Assembly: GCA_943842425.1 (NCBI GenBank)
Contig: CALTBR010000002.1
Coordinates: forward strand, 500,483-564,482
Reading direction: 5' to 3'
Origin: UBA974 sp002292405
GTDB lineage: Bacteria; Bacteroidota; Bacteroidia; Flavobacteriales_D; Sanyastnellaceae
DNA length: 64,000 nucleotides
Below the pieces are notes generated by a model. The model did not search any database. It was not told the origin of the DNA and saw only the letters and a list, made by a program, of their open reading frames with translations. How positions within the stretch are numbered: position 1 is the stretch's first letter; each line of letters starts with the position of its first letter. Both the position numbers and the translations under genes were made by a program. Shown in pieces: positions 25,678-33,810 of this stretch.

Positions 25678-26610
25678 CTACTCGATGTCTACAATCGTCT
25701 GACTTGATAGTCCGAAGCACCCAAATCCACTACTTATGTTAGAATACATAAGTGTCGGTTCTGCGAAAAAATCAAACCCTCCTGACAAATAATCTCCAGC
25801 ACTTTCATAGAATTTTGCTAGCTCTGGACTAAGAGCCTTGACTCGCATTCTGAGAGCCACCGATTCCACCCCCTTTTCATCCTCAGTTGACTTTGAAAAG
25901 AATGTTAAGTCTTCCAGTCCATTTGACCAACCACTAGCATTCATGTCAGAAACAATCAATCCACCCGTAATAGGCTCTTGTGTAATTCTTTGATCATTTT
26001 GAGTCCTAAGCCAAACTTGATTCCATCCCAAAGTATCTAATGTAAAGGCATCAATGTAAAGCGCATCAACATAAATTAGATATGAATCGTCTACATCAGA
26101 ATGGTTTACCAAATCAAGAGTATACACGTCTTGTATAACCTCCCCATACCAAGGAGAATTTGTTGTGTCCCCTCTATACTCATATGTTAATGACACTTCC
26201 GGAATGGGTGGCATCATGTTCGAAGCTGTCACTGGATCAAAACCTGGTGCATCAACGTTTAACGTCATCATACCGTCGAAATGTCCAAAAGTATCGTCGA
26301 GGGTTAGTTTGTAAGCGAAATCCACAAAGTCATCCTCTCCAAGAGTATACACAATATCCTCTTCACCTAGACTAAGAGAAATGACTGCCCCATCCACAGG
26401 CAGAGGTCCTGCCGCATCTAAAACAGAGGCGGTACTTGTTACTTGCGCCACGATTTGGTTGTCCGTATCTCCAGCAATTACTGTAACGGCAAGGCGAGGG
26501 GTGTGCTCTGGGAATTCGATTTCGTGAACGACTCCATCTGCGAATCGATCACAGCTGACAAAACCTATGGCAGCGGTTAAAGCTATTGAAAATATGAAAT
26601 TATTTTTCAT
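25678..26610 (-). CDS. DUF4249 lipoprotein, partner of TonB-dependent receptor
   Basis: 310 residues with a lipoprotein signal (GFVSC, cysteine 20) and the DUF4249 layout: an N-terminal beta sandwich (FPEHTPRLAVTVIAGD, then DGAVISLSLGEEDIVYTL) and a later all-beta region. DUF4249 proteins almost always follow a TonB-dependent receptor with a carboxypeptidase-like N-domain and may be the surface substrate-binding partner, analogous to SusD. Here the receptor is 23 bases upstream. The substrate is unknown. Confidence 0.88.
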   Translation of the reverse strand: MKNNFIFSIALTAAIGFVSCDRFADGVVHEIEFPEHTPRLAVTVIAGDTDNQIVAQVTSTASVLDAAGPLPVDGAVISLSLGEEDIVYTLGEDDFVDFAYKLTLDDTFGHFDGMMTLNVDAPGFDPVTASNMMPPIPEVSLTYEYRGDTTNSPWYGEVIQDVYTLDLVNHSDVDDSYLIYVDALYIDAFTLDTLGWNQVWLRTQNDQRITQEPITGGLIVSDMNASGWSNGLEDLTFFSKSTEDEKGVESVALRMRVKALSPELAKFYESAGDYLSGGFDFFAEPTLMYSNISSGFGCFGLSSQTIVDIE

Positions 26611-26633
26611 TTTACGGAGTGTTTATCTAGCAA

Positions 26634-28985
26634 TTAAAAGGAGAAGCGCCATGCTATAGATGGGATAATCGGGAAAATTCCGTACTCTCTTATCACAGGG
26701 TTGCCATTGTCATCTTCGTCAGTTTGGGCAAAGAATGGGTTAAGATTGTTGTACGCGTTATATACACTGAATATTAAATGTCTTGTACCGTTTTCTCGAA
26801 TTTTAGTTCGGGTTAACGAAAGGTCCAGCCTGTGATATGGACTCATTCTAAAAGCGTTTTTCTCAGAAGGAACCTCAGCCGAAAATGTATAGATCCCCTC
26901 TCCTGTACCATCTGGAACATAGGCGGAGAAGGAAGATTCACTTAATGTAAGGGCTCTTCCTGTACCATATAGCCAAACAGCAGATCCAGTCCATTTGTCA
27001 GTGAAATCATGGGTGACAACGAAACTCACATCATGACGTCTGTCATACGTAAATGGATACCAGTTTCCACTGTTGATGTCATCGAATTGGCGGTTAGACC
27101 AAGAAAGTGTATAGCCGATCCATCCCGTTGTACGGCCATATTTTTTTTGGACTAAAAGCTCTGTACCGTAGGCATTGCCTATACCTTGCGTCACTTGATC
27201 TTCCCAGTCCGTGTCCAGACTAAAGAGGAAACTAGCTCCCTCTTTGTAACTCAGCAATCCTTCCATTCCCTTATAATATCCTTCAAGTGACACCTCGATG
27301 TCACCGAAGGTTTTTGCAACTCCCATCGCCACCTGCCAGCTTTGTTGAGGGCGGATACGAGCAGTAGAAGGAACCCAAAGGTCTGTGGGGAGACCCAGTC
27401 CTTCATTCGTGAGTAGGTTTACATATTGTGCCATTCGTGCGAAAGATGCCTTAAAAGCATAACCTCCAGGAAGGCGATAGTTGAGGGCAGCTCTCGGCTG
27501 AATAGAGTTATAAGAAGTGTCTTGCACCATTAGAATAGAAGCGTGAACACCCAAGTTGAGCTTTAAACGCTCGCTTAACTCAAACTCATCCTCAACATAT
27601 AAAAATGCCTCATCCGACTTGATGTCTGCTGGTCCTAAAAGAGTATCTAAAGCTGGAGTATCTCCAAAATCAAGTTCAAGAGATGTCGCTCCAGGGCTGA
27701 AAGTGTGATTTGTCCAGTTGGCTCCAAATTTTATATAATGCCTCGCATTGGGAGCAAAGTCAAAATCTATTCGACCTGAAAAATCTTCAATTCCAGAGTT
27801 GTAAAGCGCAGCCATACTAAGAGTATCTTCAGACTGTTCCGTAATTTCAATCCCTGTGTTGAAATTATAAAGTGATCGAGTTAGGGTGGTATTGGAGAAA
27901 AGTCTGGGGGACCATTCTCGATTCCATCTTAAAGCTTGAATCTCATTTTTCCAATCTAACCCGAAGTCTAAAGTTGAACTGTTGATCCCGTAATTTTCCG
28001 CTGAAGCAATACCGAAATCATCTTCACCTTTGAACGCACTTAAATAGAGGCGGTCTTTTGGACCTATTCGCCAGTTGAGTTTTCCGTTCAGATCATAAAA
28101 ATAATATCTCGGATCAGTCGTAACATCAGGATTGTTGCGATTTGCTTGAGCAATAATTGGATTAATTAAGAGGTCTAAGTATGTTCTTCTGGCGCTAAGC
28201 ATAAAGGATGCCTTGTCTTCTACTATGGGTCCTTCAACTGTAAGCTTAGAAGCAATAATTGAAACTGTAGCATCGGCGTGGTATTCCTTCATATGGCCGT
28301 CCTTCATGTAGATCTCTAAAATAGAACTGAGACGGCCACCGAATCGTGCGGGGAATCCACCTTTGGTGATACTCATATTCTTTACCGCATCAGCATTGAA
28401 TACTGAGAAAAACCCGAAAAGATGATTTACACTGTAAAGTGGGACACCATCTAGGAGCATGAGGTTTTGATCTGGTGATCCGCCGCGCACGTATAAACCA
28501 CTGGTCCCCTCCCCTCCTGATTGTACTCCTGGCAAGAGTTGAAGAACCTTGAGTAGGTCCACTTCTCCGCCTATGGCCGGGAGTCTTTTTACTTGGTCGA
28601 TGGGAATCTCCATTTTCGACATTTGAACCTGCTCCTCTATTTTATTAAGCGACTCAGCTGACACAACGGCTTCTTTCAGTTTTGTTCCTGCAATTAGGTT
28701 GATATCCATCTTGATATTCATGCTCAAGTCTATCTCGAATCGCTGTGGCGTATATCCTATATAAGTTACAATAATATTGTGTTTCCCTTCAGGCAGAGTA
28801 AGTGAGTAGAATCCATAAATATTAGCCGCAACCCCCTGCTTTGTGTCTTCACACCAAACAGTCGCCCCTAGAAGCTGCTCTCCGCTGACAGCATCTTGAA
28901 CGTGACCTGAAAGAGTTTGGGCAAAAGAATTGACCGAAAACAACAATTGGACGGTAAGAAATAAAAAAAACAAGCGCTTATACAT
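26634..28985 (-). CDS. TonB-dependent receptor with carboxypeptidase-regulatory-like domain
   Basis: About 783 residues from ATG 28985 (an in-frame ATT-type extension is less likely). Signal peptide ends near NSFAQ, then a CarboxypepD_reg-like domain (LSGHVQDAVSGEQLLGATVW), plug (VLQLLPGVQSGGEGTSGLY, then RGGSPDQNLMLLDGVP) and a C-terminal barrel ending IPSIAWRFSF. With the DUF4249 lipoprotein it forms the standard uptake pair of this phylum, powered by TonB/ExbBD. It is divergent from a T9SS sugar dehydrogenase, and the two starts are only about 11 bases apart. Confidence 0.93.
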   Translation of the reverse strand: MYKRLFFLFLTVQLLFSVNSFAQTLSGHVQDAVSGEQLLGATVWCEDTKQGVAANIYGFYSLTLPEGKHNIIVTYIGYTPQRFEIDLSMNIKMDINLIAGTKLKEAVVSAESLNKIEEQVQMSKMEIPIDQVKRLPAIGGEVDLLKVLQLLPGVQSGGEGTSGLYVRGGSPDQNLMLLDGVPLYSVNHLFGFFSVFNADAVKNMSITKGGFPARFGGRLSSILEIYMKDGHMKEYHADATVSIIASKLTVEGPIVEDKASFMLSARRTYLDLLINPIIAQANRNNPDVTTDPRYYFYDLNGKLNWRIGPKDRLYLSAFKGEDDFGIASAENYGINSSTLDFGLDWKNEIQALRWNREWSPRLFSNTTLTRSLYNFNTGIEITEQSEDTLSMAALYNSGIEDFSGRIDFDFAPNARHYIKFGANWTNHTFSPGATSLELDFGDTPALDTLLGPADIKSDEAFLYVEDEFELSERLKLNLGVHASILMVQDTSYNSIQPRAALNYRLPGGYAFKASFARMAQYVNLLTNEGLGLPTDLWVPSTARIRPQQSWQVAMGVAKTFGDIEVSLEGYYKGMEGLLSYKEGASFLFSLDTDWEDQVTQGIGNAYGTELLVQKKYGRTTGWIGYTLSWSNRQFDDINSGNWYPFTYDRRHDVSFVVTHDFTDKWTGSAVWLYGTGRALTLSESSFSAYVPDGTGEGIYTFSAEVPSEKNAFRMSPYHRLDLSLTRTKIRENGTRHLIFSVYNAYNNLNPFFAQTDEDDNGNPVIREYGIFPIIPSIAWRFSF

Positions 28986-28992
28986 ACCTTTG
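28985..28992 (+). promoter_or_regulatory. Candidate -7 element exactly 4 bases before a GTG start
   Basis: TACCTTTG is a perfect TAnnTTTG match, followed by AAAA and then the GTG start at 28997. Transcription would begin at or next to the start codon (leaderless). It overlaps the first codon of the divergent TonB-receptor gene. Confidence 0.4.
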
Positions 28993-28996
28993 AAAA

Positions 28997-30568
28997 GTGA
29001 AAAAATCATTCCTGCAAGTTACTCCATTCGTGCAAATAATCTTGTTTGCAATTCTTAGATTTTCCGTAATTAACAATTCTACATTATCAGCCCAAACTGC
29101 GCCAGAAACGATCAATGCCATCCGCATAGCCGAAGTGGAACAACCCATTCAGACTCTATCAGCATCGCATGACGTAAACAACAACGACCTACTAATCGTT
29201 GGGCACGATGGTGTAGTGCATTACTGGGAACCTATTTCTGGCGTACGCGAAACGCCATTTTTAGATTTGGGAATGAATGGGATGAATATATTAGACTTCG
29301 GTGAGAATCCGGAACAAGGGCTTAATGGCATGACCCTCGACCCAGGTTTTGAAGAAAATGGACTGGTGTATGTGATTTACAACGGTTACCGTCCAGACGG
29401 TACAGGTGAGATTATCGACGAGCGAATTCTGTGTTTCGGAACTGTGGAAGATCACAGTATTGTGGACACCTCAGTTTGGTATGAAGTTTTAGAGTTGGTT
29501 CAGCCGGATCAAGGTCACAATGGTGGCCAAATACTTTTTGGCCCAGACAACTTCCTCTATATCTCTACTGGAGATGGCGGATCCACAGGTACAGGTGTTT
29601 CAGGTGGCGGGTCTAATGGCGATGACCACGGTACCATAGGAAATGCTCAAAGCCTAGAGTCTTTGTTAGGTAAGATTCTACGAATCGAACCCCATGGACT
29701 AGAGCCATATACCATACCCAAGAGCAATCCGTTTGTGGGAGTGGCAGATGTGCGTGAGGAGATTTGGGCTTACGGATTGAGAAATCCCTGGAGATTTTGC
29801 TTCGATAGTGAAAATGGCGACATGTACATTGGGGACGTAGGTGAGGTGGATTGGGAAGAAATACATTACGAGGCCGCAGAGAGTGAGGGAGGACTTAACT
29901 ACGGATGGCGCCTGATGGAAGGCCCTGATTGCTATGAGCCCCTGGTAGATTGTGATCCTGATAATGAAACTGAGCAGCCAATCTTTGCTTTTCCACACGA
30001 GAATGGTCTCTGCAGTGTCATCGGCGGGGTTGTGTATAGAGGTGAAAACATCCCTTCCTTAGAGGGGTATTATATCTTTTCAGATTATTGTGGATTTGGC
30101 GACACACAATTCTTCACTCTAAAAGAAAATGAGAATGGTGAGTGGATAAGCCAAGCGCTTATTATAGATGTTGATGGTGGATTTATACCTTGGACAGAAT
30201 CTAAGTCCGCCTTCGGAGAAGACAATAAAGGTGAAATTTATCTATGTACTCGATTCTTCGTCTACAAACTCTTGTTCGACCCATTATTTCTACCTGTTCA
30301 ACCTGGAGGCACAGAAGTGCGCTTCTCACCTAACCCTTCGGGATCTAATTCACTCGTTAAAATTGAACTCGAAGGTGCTGGAGAAATCTCAAGATTGAGA
30401 GTTTTCGATTCAGCTGGTAGGCTAATGCGAGATATGTACCCAACTGAGTCTGGAGATAACACCACATTTTACACAAATGATTTTCCTACTGGAGTTTATA
30501 GTGTCCACATCGATATTGTGGGACTTGATGACATTCTCTTTGGGAAACTTGTCGTCTTCGGAGAGTGA
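28997..30568 (+). CDS. T9SS-exported PQQ-dependent sugar dehydrogenase-like protein
   Basis: 523 residues beginning at GTG 28997; a signal peptide-like hydrophobic start is followed by a six-bladed beta-propeller of the glucose/sorbosone dehydrogenase family: VGHDGVVHYWEP, GLNGMTLDPGFEENG, DQGHNGGQILFGPDNFLYIS, TGDGGSTG and LLGKILRIE, with the AYGLRNPWRFCFD segment. The C-terminus (about 440-523) is a T9SS type A domain (FSPNPSGSNSLVKIELEG). It should oxidise sugars or related aldoses outside the cell using PQQ and calcium, if the cofactor is available; PQQ synthesis genes are not in the window. Confidence 0.9.
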   Translation: MKKSFLQVTPFVQIILFAILRFSVINNSTLSAQTAPETINAIRIAEVEQPIQTLSASHDVNNNDLLIVGHDGVVHYWEPISGVRETPFLDLGMNGMNILDFGENPEQGLNGMTLDPGFEENGLVYVIYNGYRPDGTGEIIDERILCFGTVEDHSIVDTSVWYEVLELVQPDQGHNGGQILFGPDNFLYISTGDGGSTGTGVSGGGSNGDDHGTIGNAQSLESLLGKILRIEPHGLEPYTIPKSNPFVGVADVREEIWAYGLRNPWRFCFDSENGDMYIGDVGEVDWEEIHYEAAESEGGLNYGWRLMEGPDCYEPLVDCDPDNETEQPIFAFPHENGLCSVIGGVVYRGENIPSLEGYYIFSDYCGFGDTQFFTLKENENGEWISQALIIDVDGGFIPWTESKSAFGEDNKGEIYLCTRFFVYKLLFDPLFLPVQPGGTEVRFSPNPSGSNSLVKIELEGAGEISRLRVFDSAGRLMRDMYPTESGDNTTFYTNDFPTGVYSVHIDIVGLDDILFGKLVVFGE

Positions 30569-30575
30569 ACAATCG

Positions 30576-30959
30576 TTAAGGACAGGGGCAGTTTTCTACG
30601 TCTCTCAGAACAACACTCGTGACAACACTAGCTGTATCTGTAATAAGGTAAGTAGCGGATTTAACTACTCCGCCTCCTTCTATAAAGTATCGGCGTGGTT
30701 TTTCTCTCGGTCCGCTTTTACCAAAGTTTACATCTCCCAATCTCGCTAGATCCGCTAGATCACTCACGGTAAGATTACCACATTTAAGAACACATTGCGC
30801 TCCTGTATCTGCCATAATTCCAGCCATCGCTATCTCCTTACTAATTCTGTTTGTGGGTAGCCAATCCATACACGCGCGTTCTGAAAACATTACCCAAGTA
30901 AGACCTATACCTACCATTACACCGATAAGGTACTTAGAAAGACGATTTAAAAAATTCAT
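30576..30959 (-). CDS. Conserved hypothetical protein with one N-terminal membrane anchor
   Basis: 127 residues: an N-terminal hydrophobic helix (LIGVMVGIGLTWVMF), then a soluble part with CMDWLPTNRISKEI, four cysteines in all after the anchor besides the final CPCP, and a RYFIEGG motif. A similar anchor-plus-W-P-N-R pattern occurs in small Bacteroidota proteins, some of which are labelled DUF4258-like, but I cannot confirm this. It is divergent from the ABC transporter operon by 48 bases, suggesting a functional link. I do not assign a function. Confidence 0.6.
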   Translation of the reverse strand: MNFLNRLSKYLIGVMVGIGLTWVMFSERACMDWLPTNRISKEIAMAGIMADTGAQCVLKCGNLTVSDLADLARLGDVNFGKSGPREKPRRYFIEGGGVVKSATYLITDTASVVTSVVLRDVENCPCP

Positions 30960-30963
30960 ACGG

Positions 30964-30971
30964 CAAAACTA
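30964..30971 (-). promoter_or_regulatory. Candidate -7 element 4 bases before an ATG
   Basis: On the minus strand TAGTTTTG, an exact TAnnTTTG match, then CCGT and the ATG of the 127-residue protein. It suggests a leaderless transcript. Confidence 0.38.
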
Positions 30972-30995
30972 CATTAAACTCCCTGTCTCTAACCT

Positions 30996-31003
30996 TAACT
31001 TCG
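30996..31003 (+). promoter_or_regulatory. Candidate -7 element 4 bases before the ABC ATPase ATG
   Basis: TAACTTCG (one mismatch to TAnnTTTG), then TTAT and ATG 31008. It sits back to back with the minus-strand element at 30964-30971. Confidence 0.33.
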
Positions 31004-31007
31004 TTAT

Positions 31008-31664
31008 ATGATTGCAGCGAGTGATTTAAAATTTTCCTATTCCGGAACAACTTCATTAGAGTTTCCAGATTTCAAGTGTCAAAGCGGCAATAAGCTACTA
31101 CTTATTGGAAATTCTGGTACCGGAAAAACAACTCTTCTTCATTTATTATGCGGACTGCTTAGGCCTGATTCAGGATCTATGCAAGTTGCCGGTTTAGACA
31201 TCAATACATTAAGTGACAGAGAGCTCGATAAGTTTAGGGGGCGTGAACTCGGAATTGTATTCCAACAATCGCACTTCGTTCAAAGCTTAACCGTTGCAGA
31301 AAATCTAGCACTCCCAACGATGCTCACGGGGTCTAACATTACTGCCGAAGAGTTAAAAGTTCGGACCCATGAATTACTCGACAGTCTAGGTGTAGAACAT
31401 AAATTCGACAGTTACCCTAAAGATTTAAGTGTGGGTGAACAACAACGAGCATCAATAGCTAGAGCTCTAGTTCACAAACCATCTGTCGTTTTTGCAGATG
31501 AGCCGACATCAGCACTGGACGATAAAAGCACAGAGTCTGTCATTCGATTGCTCGAAGAAGAAACTGAAAAAGTCGGTGCAAGCTTAATTATCGTCACCCA
31601 CGATTCAAGGCTCAAAACCAGATATAAAGACCGAGTTGAACTTCAACCGCTAAAAACCGCCTAA
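31008..31664 (+). CDS. ABC transporter ATP-binding protein (LolD/MacB type)
   Basis: 218 residues with Walker A GNSGTGKTT (34-42), Q-loop VFQQSHFVQSL, signature LSVGEQQR, Walker B VVFADEPTSALD and the H-loop VTHDS. The subfamily is LolD/MacB-like, which powers FtsX-type permeases that work on lipoproteins, peptides or metals from the periplasmic side rather than importing substrates. Its stop overlaps the permease ATG (TAATG). Confidence 0.95.
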   Translation: MIAASDLKFSYSGTTSLEFPDFKCQSGNKLLLIGNSGTGKTTLLHLLCGLLRPDSGSMQVAGLDINTLSDRELDKFRGRELGIVFQQSHFVQSLTVAENLALPTMLTGSNITAEELKVRTHELLDSLGVEHKFDSYPKDLSVGEQQRASIARALVHKPSVVFADEPTSALDDKSTESVIRLLEEETEKVGASLIIVTHDSRLKTRYKDRVELQPLKTA

Positions 31665-32860
31665 TGAGACTATCCTATATAGCAAGGCGAAACCTAGCCG
31701 CAAAACCTCTTCAGACTGCATTAAGTGCTATTCTACTTGCTTTTGGAGTGGGGATGGTGAGCCTTATGATGCTCGCTGAAAAGCAGATGACGGAGCAGTT
31801 CGAGAGAAATATTAAGGATATAGATCTCGTACTCGGAGCTAAAGGAAGCCCACTTCAGCTCATTCTAGCTAATGTTTATCACATCGATGCGCCCACTGGA
31901 AACATCTCGCTTGCAGAAGCGGAGAAGGTGATGCGTAATCCATACATAGAATCAGGGATTCCGCTCGCATATGGTGACAATTACATGAGTTACCGAATCG
32001 TTGGAACAAACGAGTCTTACCCCAACCACTATGGAGCGAAGATGGATGAAGGTTTGTTTTGGTCTGACACATTCGAAGTAACGATAGGCGCTACAGTGGC
32101 GGCAAAAACCGGTTTGGAAGTTGGGAGCACTTTTTTCAGCGCCCACGGATTAACAGACGGTACAGACGTCCACGATGATAAGGCCTTCACTGTTGTTGGG
32201 ATACTCGAAAAAAGCAATTCCGTAATTGACCAACTGTTACTTACAAGTATAGAGAGTATCTGGGGTGTTCACTCTGAACAAGACGATGAACTACTGTCCC
32301 CTGAAGAGCTTTACGCATCGAGAGAGATCACAGCCGTACTCTTAAAGAAACGTAACCCCATGGCAATCCTCACTCTACCTAATCTACTTAGAGAGACCAG
32401 TATGCAGGTTGCCCTGCCAGCAATAGAAATTAATAGATTAAACCAACAGTTTGGAATTGGTGCTGCGACCCTCAGAGCTATCGCACTTCTGATTATGGCG
32501 CTCAGCTTTGCGAGTATATTCATCTCTGTTTTTGACAATATGCAAGCTCGCAGGTATGAACTAGCCCTCATGCGAACCATGGGAGGCACACCTGGAACCC
32601 TCTACAAACTCCTGCTTTTAGAAGGCGGACTTCTGAGCCTTGGCGGAACTATTCTTGGATTGCTTATCAGTCGAATAGGTCTATTTACACTTGCCTCAGC
32701 CGTTGAAAATAAATTTCAATACGATCTGGGAAACCTAGGCCTTCTCACATCTGAAATTTACCTCGCATTAGGAGCTACCTTTGTAGGGCTCATCGCAGCA
32801 GCTCTTCCCGCATTCAAAACGCTGCGTTTAGATATTTCTAAAACTCTCTCAAGCGAATGA
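31664..32860 (+). CDS. FtsX-like ABC transporter permease
   Basis: 398 residues: an N-terminal membrane helix (about 15-38), a periplasmic MacB-like domain (about 45-255), and three membrane helices in the last 130 residues, with the FtsX-type DNMQARRYELALMRTMGG loop between them. With the upstream ATPase it forms a mechanotransmission-type transporter. The substrate is unknown; the downstream DUF3299-like protein hints at metal handling or envelope maintenance. The stop overlaps the next ATG by 4 bases (ATGA). Confidence 0.92.
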   Translation: MRLSYIARRNLAAKPLQTALSAILLAFGVGMVSLMMLAEKQMTEQFERNIKDIDLVLGAKGSPLQLILANVYHIDAPTGNISLAEAEKVMRNPYIESGIPLAYGDNYMSYRIVGTNESYPNHYGAKMDEGLFWSDTFEVTIGATVAAKTGLEVGSTFFSAHGLTDGTDVHDDKAFTVVGILEKSNSVIDQLLLTSIESIWGVHSEQDDELLSPEELYASREITAVLLKKRNPMAILTLPNLLRETSMQVALPAIEINRLNQQFGIGAATLRAIALLIMALSFASIFISVFDNMQARRYELALMRTMGGTPGTLYKLLLLEGGLLSLGGTILGLLISRIGLFTLASAVENKFQYDLGNLGLLTSEIYLALGATFVGLIAAALPAFKTLRLDISKTLSSE

Positions 32861-33456
32861 TGAATCTTAAAAAACCCAGTACCACTATCCTTCATTCAAG
32901 TTGGATTGTGTCTGCAATGGCCCTTTTCGCTGTTGTTTCTCTCGACTGGAGTAGCATGTGTCATCCGTCCCCTGAAGGTGTAGCTATTAAAAACCAAATC
33001 CGTAATGTTCAAACAGCAAAATCCTTATCAACTTCAAATACTATAGCATCAACTTCTATCGGATTGGAGAGCTATACTGAGCTCACTTGGAAAGACTTGA
33101 CAGATGTTGAATTTCAAGATGTGTATGTAGATGAATTGGATGCCTACTATTGGAAACCCATATTTGGCCCTCTTGTAAAAGATTTAGAAGGAGGTAAATT
33201 CTATATCACAGGCTATGTTATTCCAGTTGATATTGACGAAGACTTCTATGTTCTTAGTAGATACCCATTTGCCAATTGCTTTTTCTGTGGTGGAGCCGGC
33301 CCAGAAACCGTGATCGATTTACAATTCGAAGGGCACTCTCCCCGAGAATATGCTACCGATGAAAGGTTGTCATTTGCAGGAGAGCTAAAGCTCAATGCGG
33401 ATGATGTGTACCAGATGAATTACATCTTAGTTGGGGCTCATGAGCACACTCCCTGA
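32857..33456 (+). CDS. DUF3299-like secreted protein linked to the ABC transporter
   Basis: 199 residues from ATG 32857, overlapping the permease stop. An N-terminal hydrophobic segment (VSAMALFAVVSLDWS) is followed by Cys-His (MCHPSPE), then a domain with GKFYITGYVIPVDIDEDFYV, PFANCFFCGGAGPETVIDL and a C-terminal YILVGAHEHTP. The order of a hydrophobic GYVIP strand, a cysteine pair and a last strand resembles DUF3299, whose members are often next to LolD/FtsX-like ABC transporters, in some proteobacteria under zinc control. The CFFC pair and the terminal HEH may bind metal. This is a pattern-level match. Confidence 0.6.
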   Translation: MMNLKKPSTTILHSSWIVSAMALFAVVSLDWSSMCHPSPEGVAIKNQIRNVQTAKSLSTSNTIASTSIGLESYTELTWKDLTDVEFQDVYVDELDAYYWKPIFGPLVKDLEGGKFYITGYVIPVDIDEDFYVLSRYPFANCFFCGGAGPETVIDLQFEGHSPREYATDERLSFAGELKLNADDVYQMNYILVGAHEHTP

Positions 33457-33512
33457 TACACGTCAGTCCCTTTTGTGATAACTTTTGATTATTTTATATA
33501 TGCATTGCACAC

Positions 33513-33520
33513 TATTTTTG
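33513..33520 (+). promoter_or_regulatory. Candidate -7 element for the small conserved gene
   Basis: TATTTTTG matches TAnnTTTG and lies 46 bases before ATG 33567. A TTTG at 33484-33487 lies upstream but at a rather long spacing of 25 bases. Confidence 0.4.
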
Positions 33521-33566
33521 GAACTTGTTCGTTGGAATAAGGTAACAAATAGACCTATCAAATGCA

Positions 33567-33764
33567 ATGCTAGAATTTTGTAAATCGGTACTCTCTAAAG
33601 TCAGTTTTGATCGCGCTTTATTCGCAAAAGAATTGAAGAAAAGTGTTCGTTGGCTCAAAAAATCAGAAATCCAAAACTTAAAAGATTGGTGCCTCAACCG
33701 TTATGGCGAGGTGTATGGAGATGTAATTCTCTCCACATTTTCAAACCAAGCCCTCATTGCATGA
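33567..33764 (+). CDS. Small conserved Bacteroidota protein of unknown function
   Basis: 65 residues, basic and helical (SFDRALFAKELKKSVRWLKK, then a WCLNRYGEVYGD segment). Proteins with this FDR..F.KEL.K...WL pattern recur in Flavobacteriia, in my recollection as short hypothetical proteins; no function is known. It is bracketed by a promoter-like element and by a terminator whose hairpin contains its stop codon, so it is a monocistronic unit. This compact layout supports it being real. Confidence 0.7.
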   Translation: MLEFCKSVLSKVSFDRALFAKELKKSVRWLKKSEIQNLKDWCLNRYGEVYGDVILSTFSNQALIA

Positions 33765-33775
33765 GGGCTTTTTTC
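33749..33775 (+). terminator. Rho-independent terminator overlapping the end of the small gene
   Basis: AGCCCTCAT (33749-33757) pairs perfectly with ATGAGGGCT (33761-33769) around a TGC loop, followed by TTTTTT. The TGA stop (33762-33764) lies in the descending arm. Confidence 0.9.
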
Positions 33776-33810
33776 TTGCCTAATAAACTTCAAGTAAATC
33801 TATTTCGAAA

